In this document: piece by piece, positions 36,401 through 44,324 of the stretch | How the letters are laid out: each line of letters starts with the position of its first letter | Numbering within the stretch: position 1 is the stretch's first letter | NCBI RefSeq assembly: GCF_000204055.1 | Contig: NW_006768787.1 | Location: 248,001-312,000 of the forward strand | DNA from: Melampsora larici-populina 98AG31 | Lineage: Eukaryota > Basidiomycota > Pucciniomycetes > Pucciniales > Melampsoraceae | Reading direction: 5' to 3' | Length of the DNA stretch: 64,000 bases | Notes under the pieces: generated by a model | The model's database searches: none | Seen by the model: the letters and a program-made list of their open reading frames with translations, nothing else | What the model was told of the DNA's origin: nothing | Made by a program: the position numbers and the translations under genes

Positions 36401-38566
36401 TGTAGGGCCTGAAGGATGACCTCATCGTCAGCTGAATTGCACCGGATGTTGCCTTTACCAATGATCTCAATCTTCTTGCCGTTAGCCAACGCGACCGTAG
36501 ACGAGACAGATTCGTAGTGTTCAAATAGATCCCGATCTGGAACCATGTGATGAGAACATCCACTATCCAACAAGATTGAATCGTGATCAGAGGAAACCAC
36601 AACAAAAGCTTTCGCCTCAAAGAAAGTGTTATCTACGGCAACAGCTGCGGCGCGAGGTCGAGTAGTACGAGGAGGTCGAAGAGCAGGATTAACTTGATAG
36701 CATTCTGTGGAGGTGTGACTCTTGACGTCATTGTTATGACGTCCGTTAGAGCAATAAGCGAAGCCCGGTCGGTTAAGATTAAGAGGGCGTTGAGTGACAG
36801 ATCGTTGAAGAGATCTAGGTTGGTGAACAGCCAGAGCAATAGCAGTTGCATGCTCTTCCTCGTCCTTGATGGCCGAGAGCTGATCCTCTAAATAGTTTAA
36901 GACTTTTCAGGAGTCAAAGGACGTTCTTTTCGGAGTAACGTCTTGGTGATGTCCATCGAGACAGGAAGCTTGGTGACAATCGTTTCCCCGAGATATTTCA
37001 GGGCAATGTGTTGAATGCCATCGACAGCGAGCATACCAGCAAGGGCATGTTGAGTGTCAGTTATGTAGGATTCGAGGTTCGTGAACGTGAGGTCAGTGAA
37101 CTTGAGATAGGCTCTCGCCTGATTTTCGTCAGAAGACGACTGAAAGTGCTCCTTGAGTATCTTCCAGATTTGAATAGGATCCGAGACAGCGTCTTTTGAA
37201 GTGATTCGGACGCGGTTGTCTTGATCGATACAACCATACAGAATTCCAGCAGCTTTCTTTCTCTTGGCGTTGTATACGGCAATTTGCACAGAAGCATCGT
37301 TCAATTCGGTTTTGGTTGGAATGACAGGTGGACTGTCGATGTTGGTGAACTCCTCCAAGTTGACAGTCATCAAGTGAGCGATGACGTCACCTGACCATTC
37401 GACGTAATTCGTCTTGGCCAGCTTGGGAAAATGAGTTCTAGCTGAGCTCGCGTTATCGTTCATGATTGAGATGAGAGTAAATTGAAGATGAAAAATGTTT
37501 TCGAAAAATCGACGACAGTCGATCGAAAAATTTTGATTGATAAGCGCTTATTGGAGCGCTGGGCTCATAACCAAAGAGATTCAGGGATGGTTCTTTATCT
37601 GAATAGATTAAGGATCTAGTATCAGTCTTATGTTTGACTGGTGCTTGATCGAAAGAAACCACAATCTAAGAAAAGAGATTGAGAAAGGTTTCTGATAATG
37701 AGTTCGATAAGGAAAAGAACAACTAGATGTGTACAACACTTGTTCTAATATATTACTGACTCGAACTCAATGATTACATAAGATGTTAGAAAAGAGAAAC
37801 TCTTCTATAATGCATATGACAGTATGCACGTCCTGCTCCTCAGCATGACGTCACTACGTGACGTTCAATTTCATTAACTTGTATACCACCGTTAAGAAAG
37901 AAGAACACTCACCTCGCTCAAAATAAACTTGCACCATGCAGCCCGGCCTTCCTCACTATTTTGAGTCAGGTCCTTGATCGCACGCACAATTTGGAAAGTG
38001 GAGTTCAAACCTCTTTCGATACCCCAATAACGTCGACTTTCTTTTAAAACGGGGTTATCCGCACATAAAAAAGAGTAAAATACCTCTTTAGCAAAGGTCT
38101 GCTGACTTTTTGCAGTAGAACATAACTGCACAGCAATGGACTCGATGAAGGGACGCTGGCGGATTTTGGTTTCTTGCTCCATGGGAGGTCGCTGGCTCTT
38201 TGTGATTTCTTGAGGCTGCAATTTTTGATAGCGGTCACTCTGTAGTTTTGGGAATGGCCGCGCGCCAGAATCCCTTCCCAAATTTTGAACAAAATTTTTG
38301 TGTCCATTTTGTGGTTCAAAATTTTTGTGTACCACAAAAGCGCGTAACCACAAGAACGCGTACTTAACCTCACCGTGCTCAGCCATCCCATACAAAACCG
38401 AGCTAAAACCAAGGACAAAACGCAAGGAGGTTTTGCCCACAAATTTGGGGTTTTGTTCCAAAAAATCATTCCGGGGTATTTTCCGGGGTATTTGACTGGA
38501 ACATACACAAGCACATCCAATGATGCTTACCACCCAACATGGAAACCGTTCCGCCGAGTAAAGCAC
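30383..38566 (-). CDS. DUF6589-family protein, candidate transposase, intron holds a retrotransposon
   Basis: Minus-strand gene of the same transposon. Main exons: about 38566-37913, 32949 to about 32570, about 32500-31446, about 31371-30916 and 30730-30383. Removing the intron 37912-32950 joins LSE to AQEEIQQE in frame; the copia element lies wholly inside that intron. A candidate acidic triad is visible: Asp in ICIDNFDIL (32252-32254), Asp in VQGDLGT (31757-31759) and Glu in WLEHQNFWLK (30954-30956), in the order and context of DUF6589 proteins. The junction near 32500-32570 is not resolved in frame and the start at 38566 is tentative. The 3' end overlaps the helicase gene by 30 bp. That DUF6589 is a DDE enzyme is inference. 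Confidence 0.72.
32970..33336 (-). repeat. 3' LTR, 367 bp, with internal 69-bp duplication
   Basis: Same sequence as the other LTR except for one base (G against A, in TATGCGCGTCC/TATGCACGTCC) and a tandem 69-bp duplication starting near CTGAATAGATTAAGG. Confidence 0.92.
33331..36900 (-). CDS. Copia pol: protease, integrase, reverse transcriptase, RNase H
   Basis: An open frame of about 1,190 codons continuous with the end of gag-like sequence. Visible in order: zinc-knuckle-like YCSNGRHNNDVKSHTSTEC; protease ILLDSGCSHHM; integrase HHCC (HRQGGHPG and CDICK); integrase triad in HSDLSGK, VNDQGGEY and VSERGNRTTTEKAR; reverse transcriptase QMDAVAAFLNA and HVDDMVIA; RNase H NAFADADFAA, TEAEYRSAYEG and KHVDVKYHWLRE. 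The stop codon lies inside the 3' LTR after the purine tract, which itself is translated. All catalytic acids are present. The frame of the first 90 codons (36900-36600) has no own start and follows gag in the -1 frame. Confidence 0.93.
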   Translation of the reverse strand, partial: LNYLEDQLSAIKDEEEHATAIALAVHQPRSLQRSVTQRPLNLNRPGFAYCSNGRHNNDVKSHTSTECYQVNPALRPPRTTRPRAAAVAVDNTFFEAKAFVVVSSDHDSILLDSGCSHHMVPDRDLFEHYESVSSTVALANGKKIEIIGKGNIRCNSADDEVILQALHVPELGCCLISMGALIMDGYSISSYVDDIIMTKKGAGGFIGHVVNHVIELDITLGTSSSAPSPRVNISISDYDVLHRQGGHPGSERLKIMYDVSEPSGWSCDICKLSKGHRLPYSGHFPSSKSPLDMVHSDLSGKISVPSEGGGQYYFKLTDFCTNYKYVYIMKLKSETFSCFLNYKSNVETLHNKKIVSLVNDQGGEYLSKEFQKLLKENGTTSHLSAPYTPQQNPVSERGNRTTTEKARTLLRQSKLPYRFWAEAVMTAVFLENITPAKITNNKSAYELWFGRSFDYSRLKPFGCRAFVLIPKQFRRKFDSTSMSGILLGYQVGMKNYRVRLDDGRVVYSHDVTFDTACFPGVENGDQVTETDLDGLFHEDTHLSIQDTVSVLNDAPSDAAPIVEVPDSPTEPEQPLPTSPASSPQQIAIAPTSPNKPALPADTSNENPFAEDEDDEDEVMKQLTEKARPGWEYHVWSKAPNDICSDIDTFNILPEGSSRRANTVKLTNTSPKTYRQALMGTDKTDWQRVITAELNDMDTRKVWDVVILPKGRRAIGTTWVFKKKLGGDGELLKYKARPCAQGFSQEFGEDYNETFAPTARLVSLRILCAVAAAEDLDVYQMDAVAAFLNASPEERIYMKIPKGLNIEDATENTVLELKQALYGLKQAPKVWYDTLKAFFKTILLLPSAQDPSVFISHDPKWKCIVHVHVDDMVIATNDFKRFHSAITKKFQMDENVDFKYILGMKVTRDRQAKTITLSQGQYIRDLLEDYSMTDCKPVGSPMILNTYLVPGTDEENQQFLDLGISYRRAVGKLMYLNNATRPDLSFVVSQLSQHLNKPSIVHWTAFKRVLMFLKGTQDLGLVLGGSDLELNAFADADFAACPRTRRSTGGYVTRLGESTVNWTSRKQENVATSTTEAEYRSAYEGGQDVVWVTNVMKGMGIGQRSSPIFKLDNQGAIALSKNEKFKRRTKHVDVKYHWLRELVKTKQLTVEYVPTVDMIADVMTKALSPAKHLNFCKALNLHDVIKMGGN
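36897..37463 (-). CDS. Copia gag
   Basis: 188 codons starting about 90 bp after the primer site. The sequence has the copia gag helical core, for example YVEWSGDVIAHL near the start and WKILKEHFQSSSDENQARAY in the middle. It stops at TAA 36897-36899, directly after RPLTPEKS. The pol frame resumes at this point in the -1 frame through an A-run, which points to loss of a single base or to a frameshift. Confidence 0.85.
   Translation of the reverse strand: MNDNASSARTHFPKLAKTNYVEWSGDVIAHLMTVNLEEFTNIDSPPVIPTKTELNDASVQIAVYNAKRKKAAGILYGCIDQDNRVRITSKDAVSDPIQIWKILKEHFQSSSDENQARAYLKFTDLTFTNLESYITDTQHALAGMLAVDGIQHIALKYLGETIVTKLPVSMDITKTLLRKERPLTPEKS
37554..37572 (-). other. Primer binding site for half-tRNA initiator Met
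   Basis: The plus strand reads GAGCGCTGGGCTCATAACC, the anticodon-arm sequence of initiator tRNA-Met with CAT in the loop; the element strand is its complement, touching the 5' LTR. This matches priming by a tRNA cut in the anticodon loop, as known for Drosophila copia and Ty5. Confidence 0.85.
37573..37870 (-). repeat. 5' LTR, 298 bp
   Basis: Pairs with 32970-33336. A single substitution outside the extra 69-bp unit marks a recent insertion. Confidence 0.93.
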
Positions 38567-38649
38567 AAGTGTGGGGTATCAAAATATGTACAAAAGCTTT
38601 GAGAACAACATATCAGAAGGCTGGCACTTTCTGGCCAGAGGTGTTGAGG

Positions 38650-38776
38650 GAAAGTTGAAAGAAGTACATAACAGTACTTAATTCTTGGAAGTCCTCCGCG
38701 AAAAATCGCGAGTCCGCGGTAAGCCCCTCTTCGAGGTCGCGGACGTGGCCGCGGAAGAGGGGCTTAGTTAAGCTTA
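38650..38776 (-). repeat. Right inverted terminus with hairpin
   Basis: Inverted partner of 26784-26910, ending AGTTAAGCTTA next to the 9-bp duplication at 38777-38785. Confidence 0.9.
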
Positions 38777-38785
38777 CGCAGCGAC

Positions 38786-39771
38786 TAGCTAGGTGGTTCA
38801 CGTGCCTCTCGACACCATAAGCAGTCGAAGCTGAAGGGCTCAGGTGCCGACTTTGCAAAGGCAGAGATGAAGAGCAAGCTAAGAGATGATTTCCAACGAC
38901 AATCTCGCCGAGCAGAAATGAGAGCGAACGGATGGAATACCTCATGGTGTAAAAAGTATGGGACAATGAGCGTGTAGATTTTGCTCATTTGAGTCAACCT
39001 TATGAAGTGTTCAGGATTCTACGGCACGGGCCAAGGTCGCAAAGCTATTCCAATCTTCTACACTCACATTTTGATCAAGTGCCAACTGGATCTTAGATTG
39101 ATTAATGGATGACCAGCTAGACTAGGTTGATTTATGTGTAGATTCAAGGTGAGGAGAGATGGTAGAGATTCAGATTGACCATTAAGATCCCAGTGAGTAC
39201 GTGTTACGTCTTCAAGCTTTCTTCATTCTTCTTGTGTTTTTCTTCACGGTACAACCATTGGTTTTGAATGACAGCCTTATATTGTAGATCATGGAGTGAA
39301 ATACGATTTCAGACTAACATTGATGAAATCTAGCACAGGCTTGGCTCTGTACATAGTAGGGATTGACATCCCAAACAGTAAACTACAAGCTCAGCAGGAT
39401 GAAAAAACGATCCATGAACGAAATTCGAGATGAAGACGACATCCCTTACTTCAAACTAGCCCTTTTGGAAGGGCTCGTGACCAGCGAGACTGATGGAATG
39501 TAGTCGAGTCTGCAAAGCTTGCGTGATGTTTCAAACAGAACTCGAACAAATTGGCGTTTAACTTGAAGTCAAGTATCGAGAAATGTCAAAAGACGCCTTT
39601 GAGGTTAGCTTAACAAAGCCCTCTCTGCGCGGCCGAAATTTGAACTTTTTCATTTTTTCTCGATGTCCAACATATGACAAAATAGCTGGGGCCAAGCGAG
39701 GTTGGTTTGTGAGGGAAGCGTAAAAATTCGAAAAACTCCTTAGAGACACTTAAGGAGTGTAGTGCTCAAGC
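38786..39771. other. Flank of the transposon, no supported gene
   Basis: Before insertion this DNA was joined to the tannase upstream region at 26774. On the minus strand near 38880-38960 a hydrophobic stretch SSLSLLFISAFAKSA resembles a signal peptide, but no start codon or splice path to the tannase gene could be proven. At 39603 a fragment TTAGCTTAACAAAGCCCTCT resembles a transposon tip. Confidence 0.4.
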
Positions 39772-40000
39772 TAAGCTTAACTAAGCCCCTCTCGCGCGGC
39801 TGCGTCCGCGCCCCTCGAAGAGGGGCTTACAACGGACTCGTACTTTTACTTTTTGGCAGGAGAGCTCCAAGAATTAAGGTGCCTTAAGTAGTTTTTTGGG
39901 CTTCTGCTCGAGCCCTCACCGTAGAATTTCTCAAGTTTCTCGTATGTTGTTCTTCACACTTTTGTACATGATCTGGTACCTCATACACCACGGACCCACC
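39772..40000 (+). mobile_element. Solitary related transposon terminus
   Basis: TAAGCTTAACTAAGCCCCTC is identical to the first 20 bases of the large transposon, followed by a diverged hairpin (loop rich in GCG) and by about 170 bp of weakly similar subterminal DNA ending near a TGGTAC motif. No inverted partner end is visible downstream in the window. Confidence 0.65.
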
Positions 40001-40407
40001 GAAACGGTTTTTCAACCGGTGCTCAGAATCCGTTGGGAAACCGACTTTCTTTGGTGACGGACAAACCGGTGGTCAACTTGACTCCGCCGATCAGGTTTGA
40101 AACCGATGTTTCAGACTTGGTTTGAAAACAGTTTTTTGCTGGTTGAAATACGCTTAAGGATCCCCGATTTTGCTGCTCCTGTTTTGCTCTGAATTGTTCT
40201 CGCGCTTGCTCTGGGTCTCGCTTTTGGCTGTGATGTGGAATAAACAATAAATAACGGCGCTAGGCCGTTCATTGCATACAAAACATAAGATAACAAATAC
40301 AAACAACATGAGATAACAAAAGAAATATGTTACAATAGCGCCAGGCTGTTTTAAATGAAAAAGACCAAATAAACAAATAAAAGAATGACTTTGCCAAAGA
40401 GAACTAC

Positions 40408-42834
40408 TCATTCATGTAGGGCTTCTAGTTCTGGAACATCATCGCCCCAGGTTTCATCAAGTTCACTCATGACCTTGCGAATCCATTCGTCGTCGGGAAC
40501 TGGGAAGGAGGTGAGGGGTCGGAGTTCTGCTAAAGTCTTCTTACCCTTGAACAAATCATAATCTTCCGCCAGACAAATGATAGCAAACCTATCACATATG
40601 TTGGAAGTTTGTTAGTAACAGTAAGATCAACATGTTAGGATAAGAACCTACGCATATCGATATCTTCTCGATTGTTTTCGTAAGACCTCCAATTGGTCAT
40701 CCACCACGCACCAAAAACTCTTATCACTGTACTCCGATTTGTAAAAGCCCCAATGACAGGCTTGCATGCGCTGATGGAAGTAAAACACCACTGATCAGTT
40801 TCAACAAGGAAAGGAAAACGTGGTGCATAATCGTACCAGGTAAGCTAATCGAGCCTCTTCTTGATGCTTAAAGTTGGCCACGATCTCTTCACGAACAACT
40901 ACTCGACCTACTTTGCTTTCGGCTTCTTTTTCCTTGAGTTTGACATAAAGTGATTCAATGGTGGGGACCGCTTCTTCGTCAGTAGGGCCGGTTCGATTGG
41001 GAAGGTGAATGTTTTCGAGTAGCTGCAAATTGAGTTGAATTCAATTCAATTCAGTTTGATTCAACCCGATTCGATTCAATCAATCAGAAAAATGAAATAG
41101 AACGCACACTTCCTTCGAATTCTTTTCGTACTTCTTTCAACACCACATTGACCAAAGAGCCGAAAGCTTTGGTGTGGGATTGTTTGGGATTTTTGCCATA
41201 TCCAGGAGGCAGCAACCGTTTCTTCCAGGGAGTGGGATTCGCAAGTATCGCATTCTACAGTATGGCCCTTGTAAGCCTCTTTCTTGATAGGGTGAGTGTT
41301 GGACAGAAGAAGAAGAAGAAGAATTGCTTACCATAACTACCGCGTGAAGGCATGCCGGCAATTTGTTCTTCTGTCCGGTTTTGTCGGCAGTCGCTGTATA
41401 TGCCTGTATGTCACCTCGGTGGATTTGCTTGAAGGCAGTATTGCGGAGACATGACTGAATCAAGGAGGTCAGTTGCCAAAAAGATGTGGATGATGAGTTC
41501 TGAACTTACCCGAAGTTCAGCAGCGTCCTCTTTATTGAGCCAAGGCGCCTTAACAGCACTATCAGCTGCCGAGGTGGCCGCATGATCACGGAGCTCGCTG
41601 ATCTGACTGGTTATGTCGTTGTGGATGGCAGTCATGTGCTGGCGATTGGAAAGCCCAAGAGCCATCGTCGCCATAAATCGCTCTTCAGTTGTTGCAGCCT
41701 GGAAAACTCGAAATGTGATCATTGGTTAGCAAAAGTGTCACAAGAGAGAAATCGCGAACACTTACATTGCAGAGTCGCCTGCCCATGGCAGCGTGATGGT
41801 CATCGAGCTCGGCACGCCAAGTGAACTCGTTGAAGGTTTGTAATCTCGATCCAGACAGGTGGATTGGGACATGATTACGGGGTAGATCGGGAAGTTGAGA
41901 TGAGATGCGTTGACGGTTGTTGGTGTTGTTGTTGGTGTTGTTGCCTTCATCATCATCATCCTCACCATCGCCACCTCCGCCAACAGCTCCGCCAAAGTCG
42001 TCATCGCCACCTCCGCCGACATCTCCGCCAAAGTCGTCATCATCACCATCGCCGACATCTCCTCCCAAGTCATCATCATCACCATCGCCACCTCCACCGA
42101 CATCTCCTCCAAAGTCGTTGGTGTTGTTGTTTTGTTCAAGGTTCTCGTCATCGTCGTCCTCGAAGCCGTTGTCGTCGTTGTCGTCCGCAAAATTTCGCGC
42201 TGCTTGATTGTCAGTTCAACTTATTAATTCCAGAAACAGTTGAGATAATAAACTTACACAATTTGATCGGTTTAAGGAAATGCCCCTCAAATAGAGGAGA
42301 AGACTGGTGACGAGAAGAGTCGGGAGAGTCAGGAAGGGGGGGTGTTCGTTCTTTTGGTGCTGGTTCTTCGATGCGTTGCTTGTTACGCGAGCCAGTGGCC
42401 ACCGCAGCAATTGGACGCTTGTTGTTGCTGTTTCTGTTGCTGTTGTTATGGTCGCTGGCTGGAGCTCCTTCATCCGAAGCAGACTCTGGTGGAGCAGCGT
42501 CTTTGAATACTTGCTGCTGGTTACGCAAGCTACTTCGGATGGTTGGGGCAGCCCGTTTTGACGAGGCCTTCGAGTCGTTCCTTTCGCGCAAACCCACACG
42601 GCGGGCAGGTGGTTGGGTTTTTGATTGAGAATCAGTGTTCTTGCTCTTGCTCTTGCTCTTGTTGTTATTGTTGGGCTGAGATTGAGATCTTGAAGTTGCA
42701 CTCGGATGTGAAGTCGATTGGGATTGGGATTTCCCACGGGACGCCGAGGAAGCGCCTGCGATGGCAGTGGTAGCTTGTAATTCTTGGTTGTTCTTGGGTG
42801 TTGGTTTGGTGGGGAAAAAGCGTCGATGAGACAT
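40408..42834 (-). CDS. Unrecognised multi-exon protein with acidic Gly/Asp repeats
   Basis: Starts MSHRRFFPTKPTPKNN at 42834 and ends DDVPELEALHE at 40408. About eight exons; most join in phase, for example after PIKL into RNFADDNDDNGFED, and YRYA into FAIICLAEDYDLF. The N-terminal 170 residues are Ser/Gln/Asn/Lys-rich and disordered. Next comes a low-complexity block of FGGDVGGGGD-type repeats (about 42190-41935). The rest is folded-looking, with MATMALGLSNRQHMTAIHND, NPTPWKKRLLPPGYGKNPKQ and HWGFYKSEYSDKSFWCVVDD. One junction near 41040-41110 is unresolved. I know no function. It lies next to a transposon terminus and may be cargo or a repeated gene family. Long open frames on the opposite strand here are shadows of the repeats. 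Confidence 0.65.
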
Positions 42835-42973
42835 GGTGGCGATGAAGAGTGGAAGAAAGTGGAAGATGATCGGAATGAAGAAGACCGCTGATCGATCGGG
42901 AAGTCAGACGAACAGCAAGTGAATTGTTGATGTGTCACTCAGCGGGCTTGTGACAGGTTGTCTGTGACACCTG

Positions 42974-43060
42974 AAAATTGCCGAAACGCGCTGGAAATTC
43001 ACATCAAAAGATCACATTGCCGAAACGCGCTGGAAATTCACATCAAAAGATCACAAAACT
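42974..43060 (+). repeat. Tandem duplication, about 43-bp unit
   Basis: ATTGCCGAAACGCGCTGGAA and the following bases to AAAAGATCAC occur twice in a row. A GAAA microsatellite follows at 43076-43098. The remainder of 42835-43511 shows no gene. Confidence 0.8.
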
Positions 43061-43511
43061 CAATAACAAAAGATAAGAAAGAAAGAAAGAAAGAAAGAAA
43101 GGCAATGGAACAGAATGAAAGGAAGAATGTGAATATGAAAGATGAGATATGAGAAGTCTCAAAAGAGACTTTGTGAAGTGAATGCAACTTGGTCCCCTCT
43201 CAAAGGAAGAGGGGATATCGAACGACTTCAATTTATTTAAAGATATTTTATTTATCATCAAAGGTAAATCTTGAGGGAATAAAAAAGATATCCTTGTTCA
43301 AAGGAGAGAACAAAATGATATCATTTTTCATGAAGAAAGGAGAATGATGTCAAGTCAAGACTGACTCAACATCTTGAAATTTCGAAAAGAACATGACCTT
43401 TTCGAAATTTCCTTAACATAAAAAGGTGGGGTCTTTGACAATCTTCTCTCTCAAAACATTCCTCGCTCAAAACATTCCCAATATTCACCTTGTCTAAAAT
43501 CAATTTACAAT

Positions 43512-44211
43512 ATGCCTCCAAAAACTGGAGAATCTATAAAGAAAGATGATCAACCCCTGGAACAAAAAAAGGGTATGATTTGTTTTCAAATCCTCTCTTT
43601 ATTAATTGATTTTCTTTGGCTAATTCCTTTGTCACCGCATCCAGCCACCCCAGATCCTGAGGAACTGGAAGCTTATCAGGAGTATTTAGCTTCCAAAGAA
43701 GAAAACACACCTGGTAAGAATTCATTTTCAGATTCTTTCTTTATTAATTCAAGGCTAATTCCTTTTTCACCGCATCCAGCCAGTCCAGATCCTGAGGAAC
43801 TGGAAGCCTATCAGGCGTACTTAGATTCCCAAGTGCAAGACGTGCCAGGTACGTCTTATTTTCAAATTCTCTTTTTGGAAAATCATTCCTGACCTTGATG
43901 AACTTTTTTATAAAACAGAAAGACGCTTCTGTAGCGCTGAACCTGAGGAGGTGGAGGCAGTCATTGACTACCTCAAGTCCGAGATGGGTCCTTCGTTGGA
44001 CGAGCACATATCTGAAAGCGGCAGCTATGACTCTGTTAAAAACCCAGAAGGACGTCTCTTCTATACCCTTGGTGATTACTGCAGGGGCGATGTGCCTGAG
44101 GATAGATTGCGGGAAAGATTGCTCTGGGTTCAGGAGGAAAGGAAGAGAATCCGCGAAAGAATGCGCAGGGTTGAGAAGGAAAGGGATCCTGAGGGAACTG
44201 AAGCGCAATGA
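43512..44211 (+). CDS. Small acidic protein with a tandemly duplicated exon
   Basis: Four exons, all introns in phase 1: 43512-43572, 43645-43713, 43780-43848, 43919-44211, about 163 codons. Exons 2 and 3 are both exactly 69 nt and encode near copies, TPDPEELEAYQEYLASKEEN and SPDPEELEAYQAYLDSQ. Their upstream introns are also alike (shared GCTAATTCCTTT and CACCGCATCCAG). The last exon starts with a third, more distant version (EPEEVEAVIDYLKSEMG) and ends in a charged coiled-coil-like helix rich in RER repeats. No family recognised. It faces the transposase gene at 44325 tail to tail, so it may be an accessory gene of that element. Confidence 0.7.
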
Positions 44212-44324
44212 AATATATGTTCATCTATTTTCTTTTATACATCTGACAGTTATTCTTATTTACAATATGATCATGAAAAGGAAATAGAAACAAACATAAA
44301 TAGAATATTACAACACAGAGGCCC

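Larger units (their letters stand above)
32965..37875 (-). mobile_element. Young Ty1/copia LTR retrotransposon
   Basis: Element 32970-37870, 4.9 kb, transcribed on the minus strand, flanked by the 5-bp duplication TCATT (32965-32969, 37871-37875). On the coding strand the LTRs begin AATTGAACG and end AATCTCTTT, so they lack the usual TG/CA tips. The limits are fixed by the primer site (37554-37572) touching one LTR and the purine tract (seven G, 33337-33343) touching the other. Domain order protease, integrase, reverse transcriptase, RNase H is the copia order. Confidence 0.93.
26775..38785. mobile_element. DNA transposon with RecQ-like helicase and DUF6589 protein (Academ-like)
   Basis: Element 26784-38776, bounded by a perfect 9-bp duplication CGCAGCGAC (26775-26783 and 38777-38785). 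Both ends start TAAGCTTAACTAAGCCCCTC, and the inverted repeat runs about 130 bp with few changes. Inside each end AAGCCCCTCTTC pairs with GAAGAGGGGCTT as a GC-rich hairpin. Cargo consists of a helicase gene (27878-30412, plus) and a DUF6589 gene (38566-30383, minus), converging with overlapping ends. Two later insertions lie inside: a 573-bp relative (27122-27694) and a copia retrotransposon (32970-37870). Without the retroelement the unit is about 7.1 kb. From memory, helicase-bearing Academ elements (AcademH) of fungi have a similar plan; that name is a proposal. Confidence 0.85.

Noticed and set aside
36890..36905. Programmed -1 frameshift site
   Set aside because: No slippery heptamer or downstream stem seen; single-base loss in an A-run is simpler. 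Kept only as a question in the findings.
41864..42310. Long open frames on the plus strand, rich in His or Ser/Pro
   Set aside because: They are antisense shadows of the Gly/Asp repeat in the minus-strand gene; composition follows the repeat and there is no independent signal.
42216..42938. 240-codon minus-strand frame overlapping the start of the acidic protein gene
   Set aside because: The other frame starts with a Met, joins well to downstream exons and is preferred; this one leads nowhere after the first intron.
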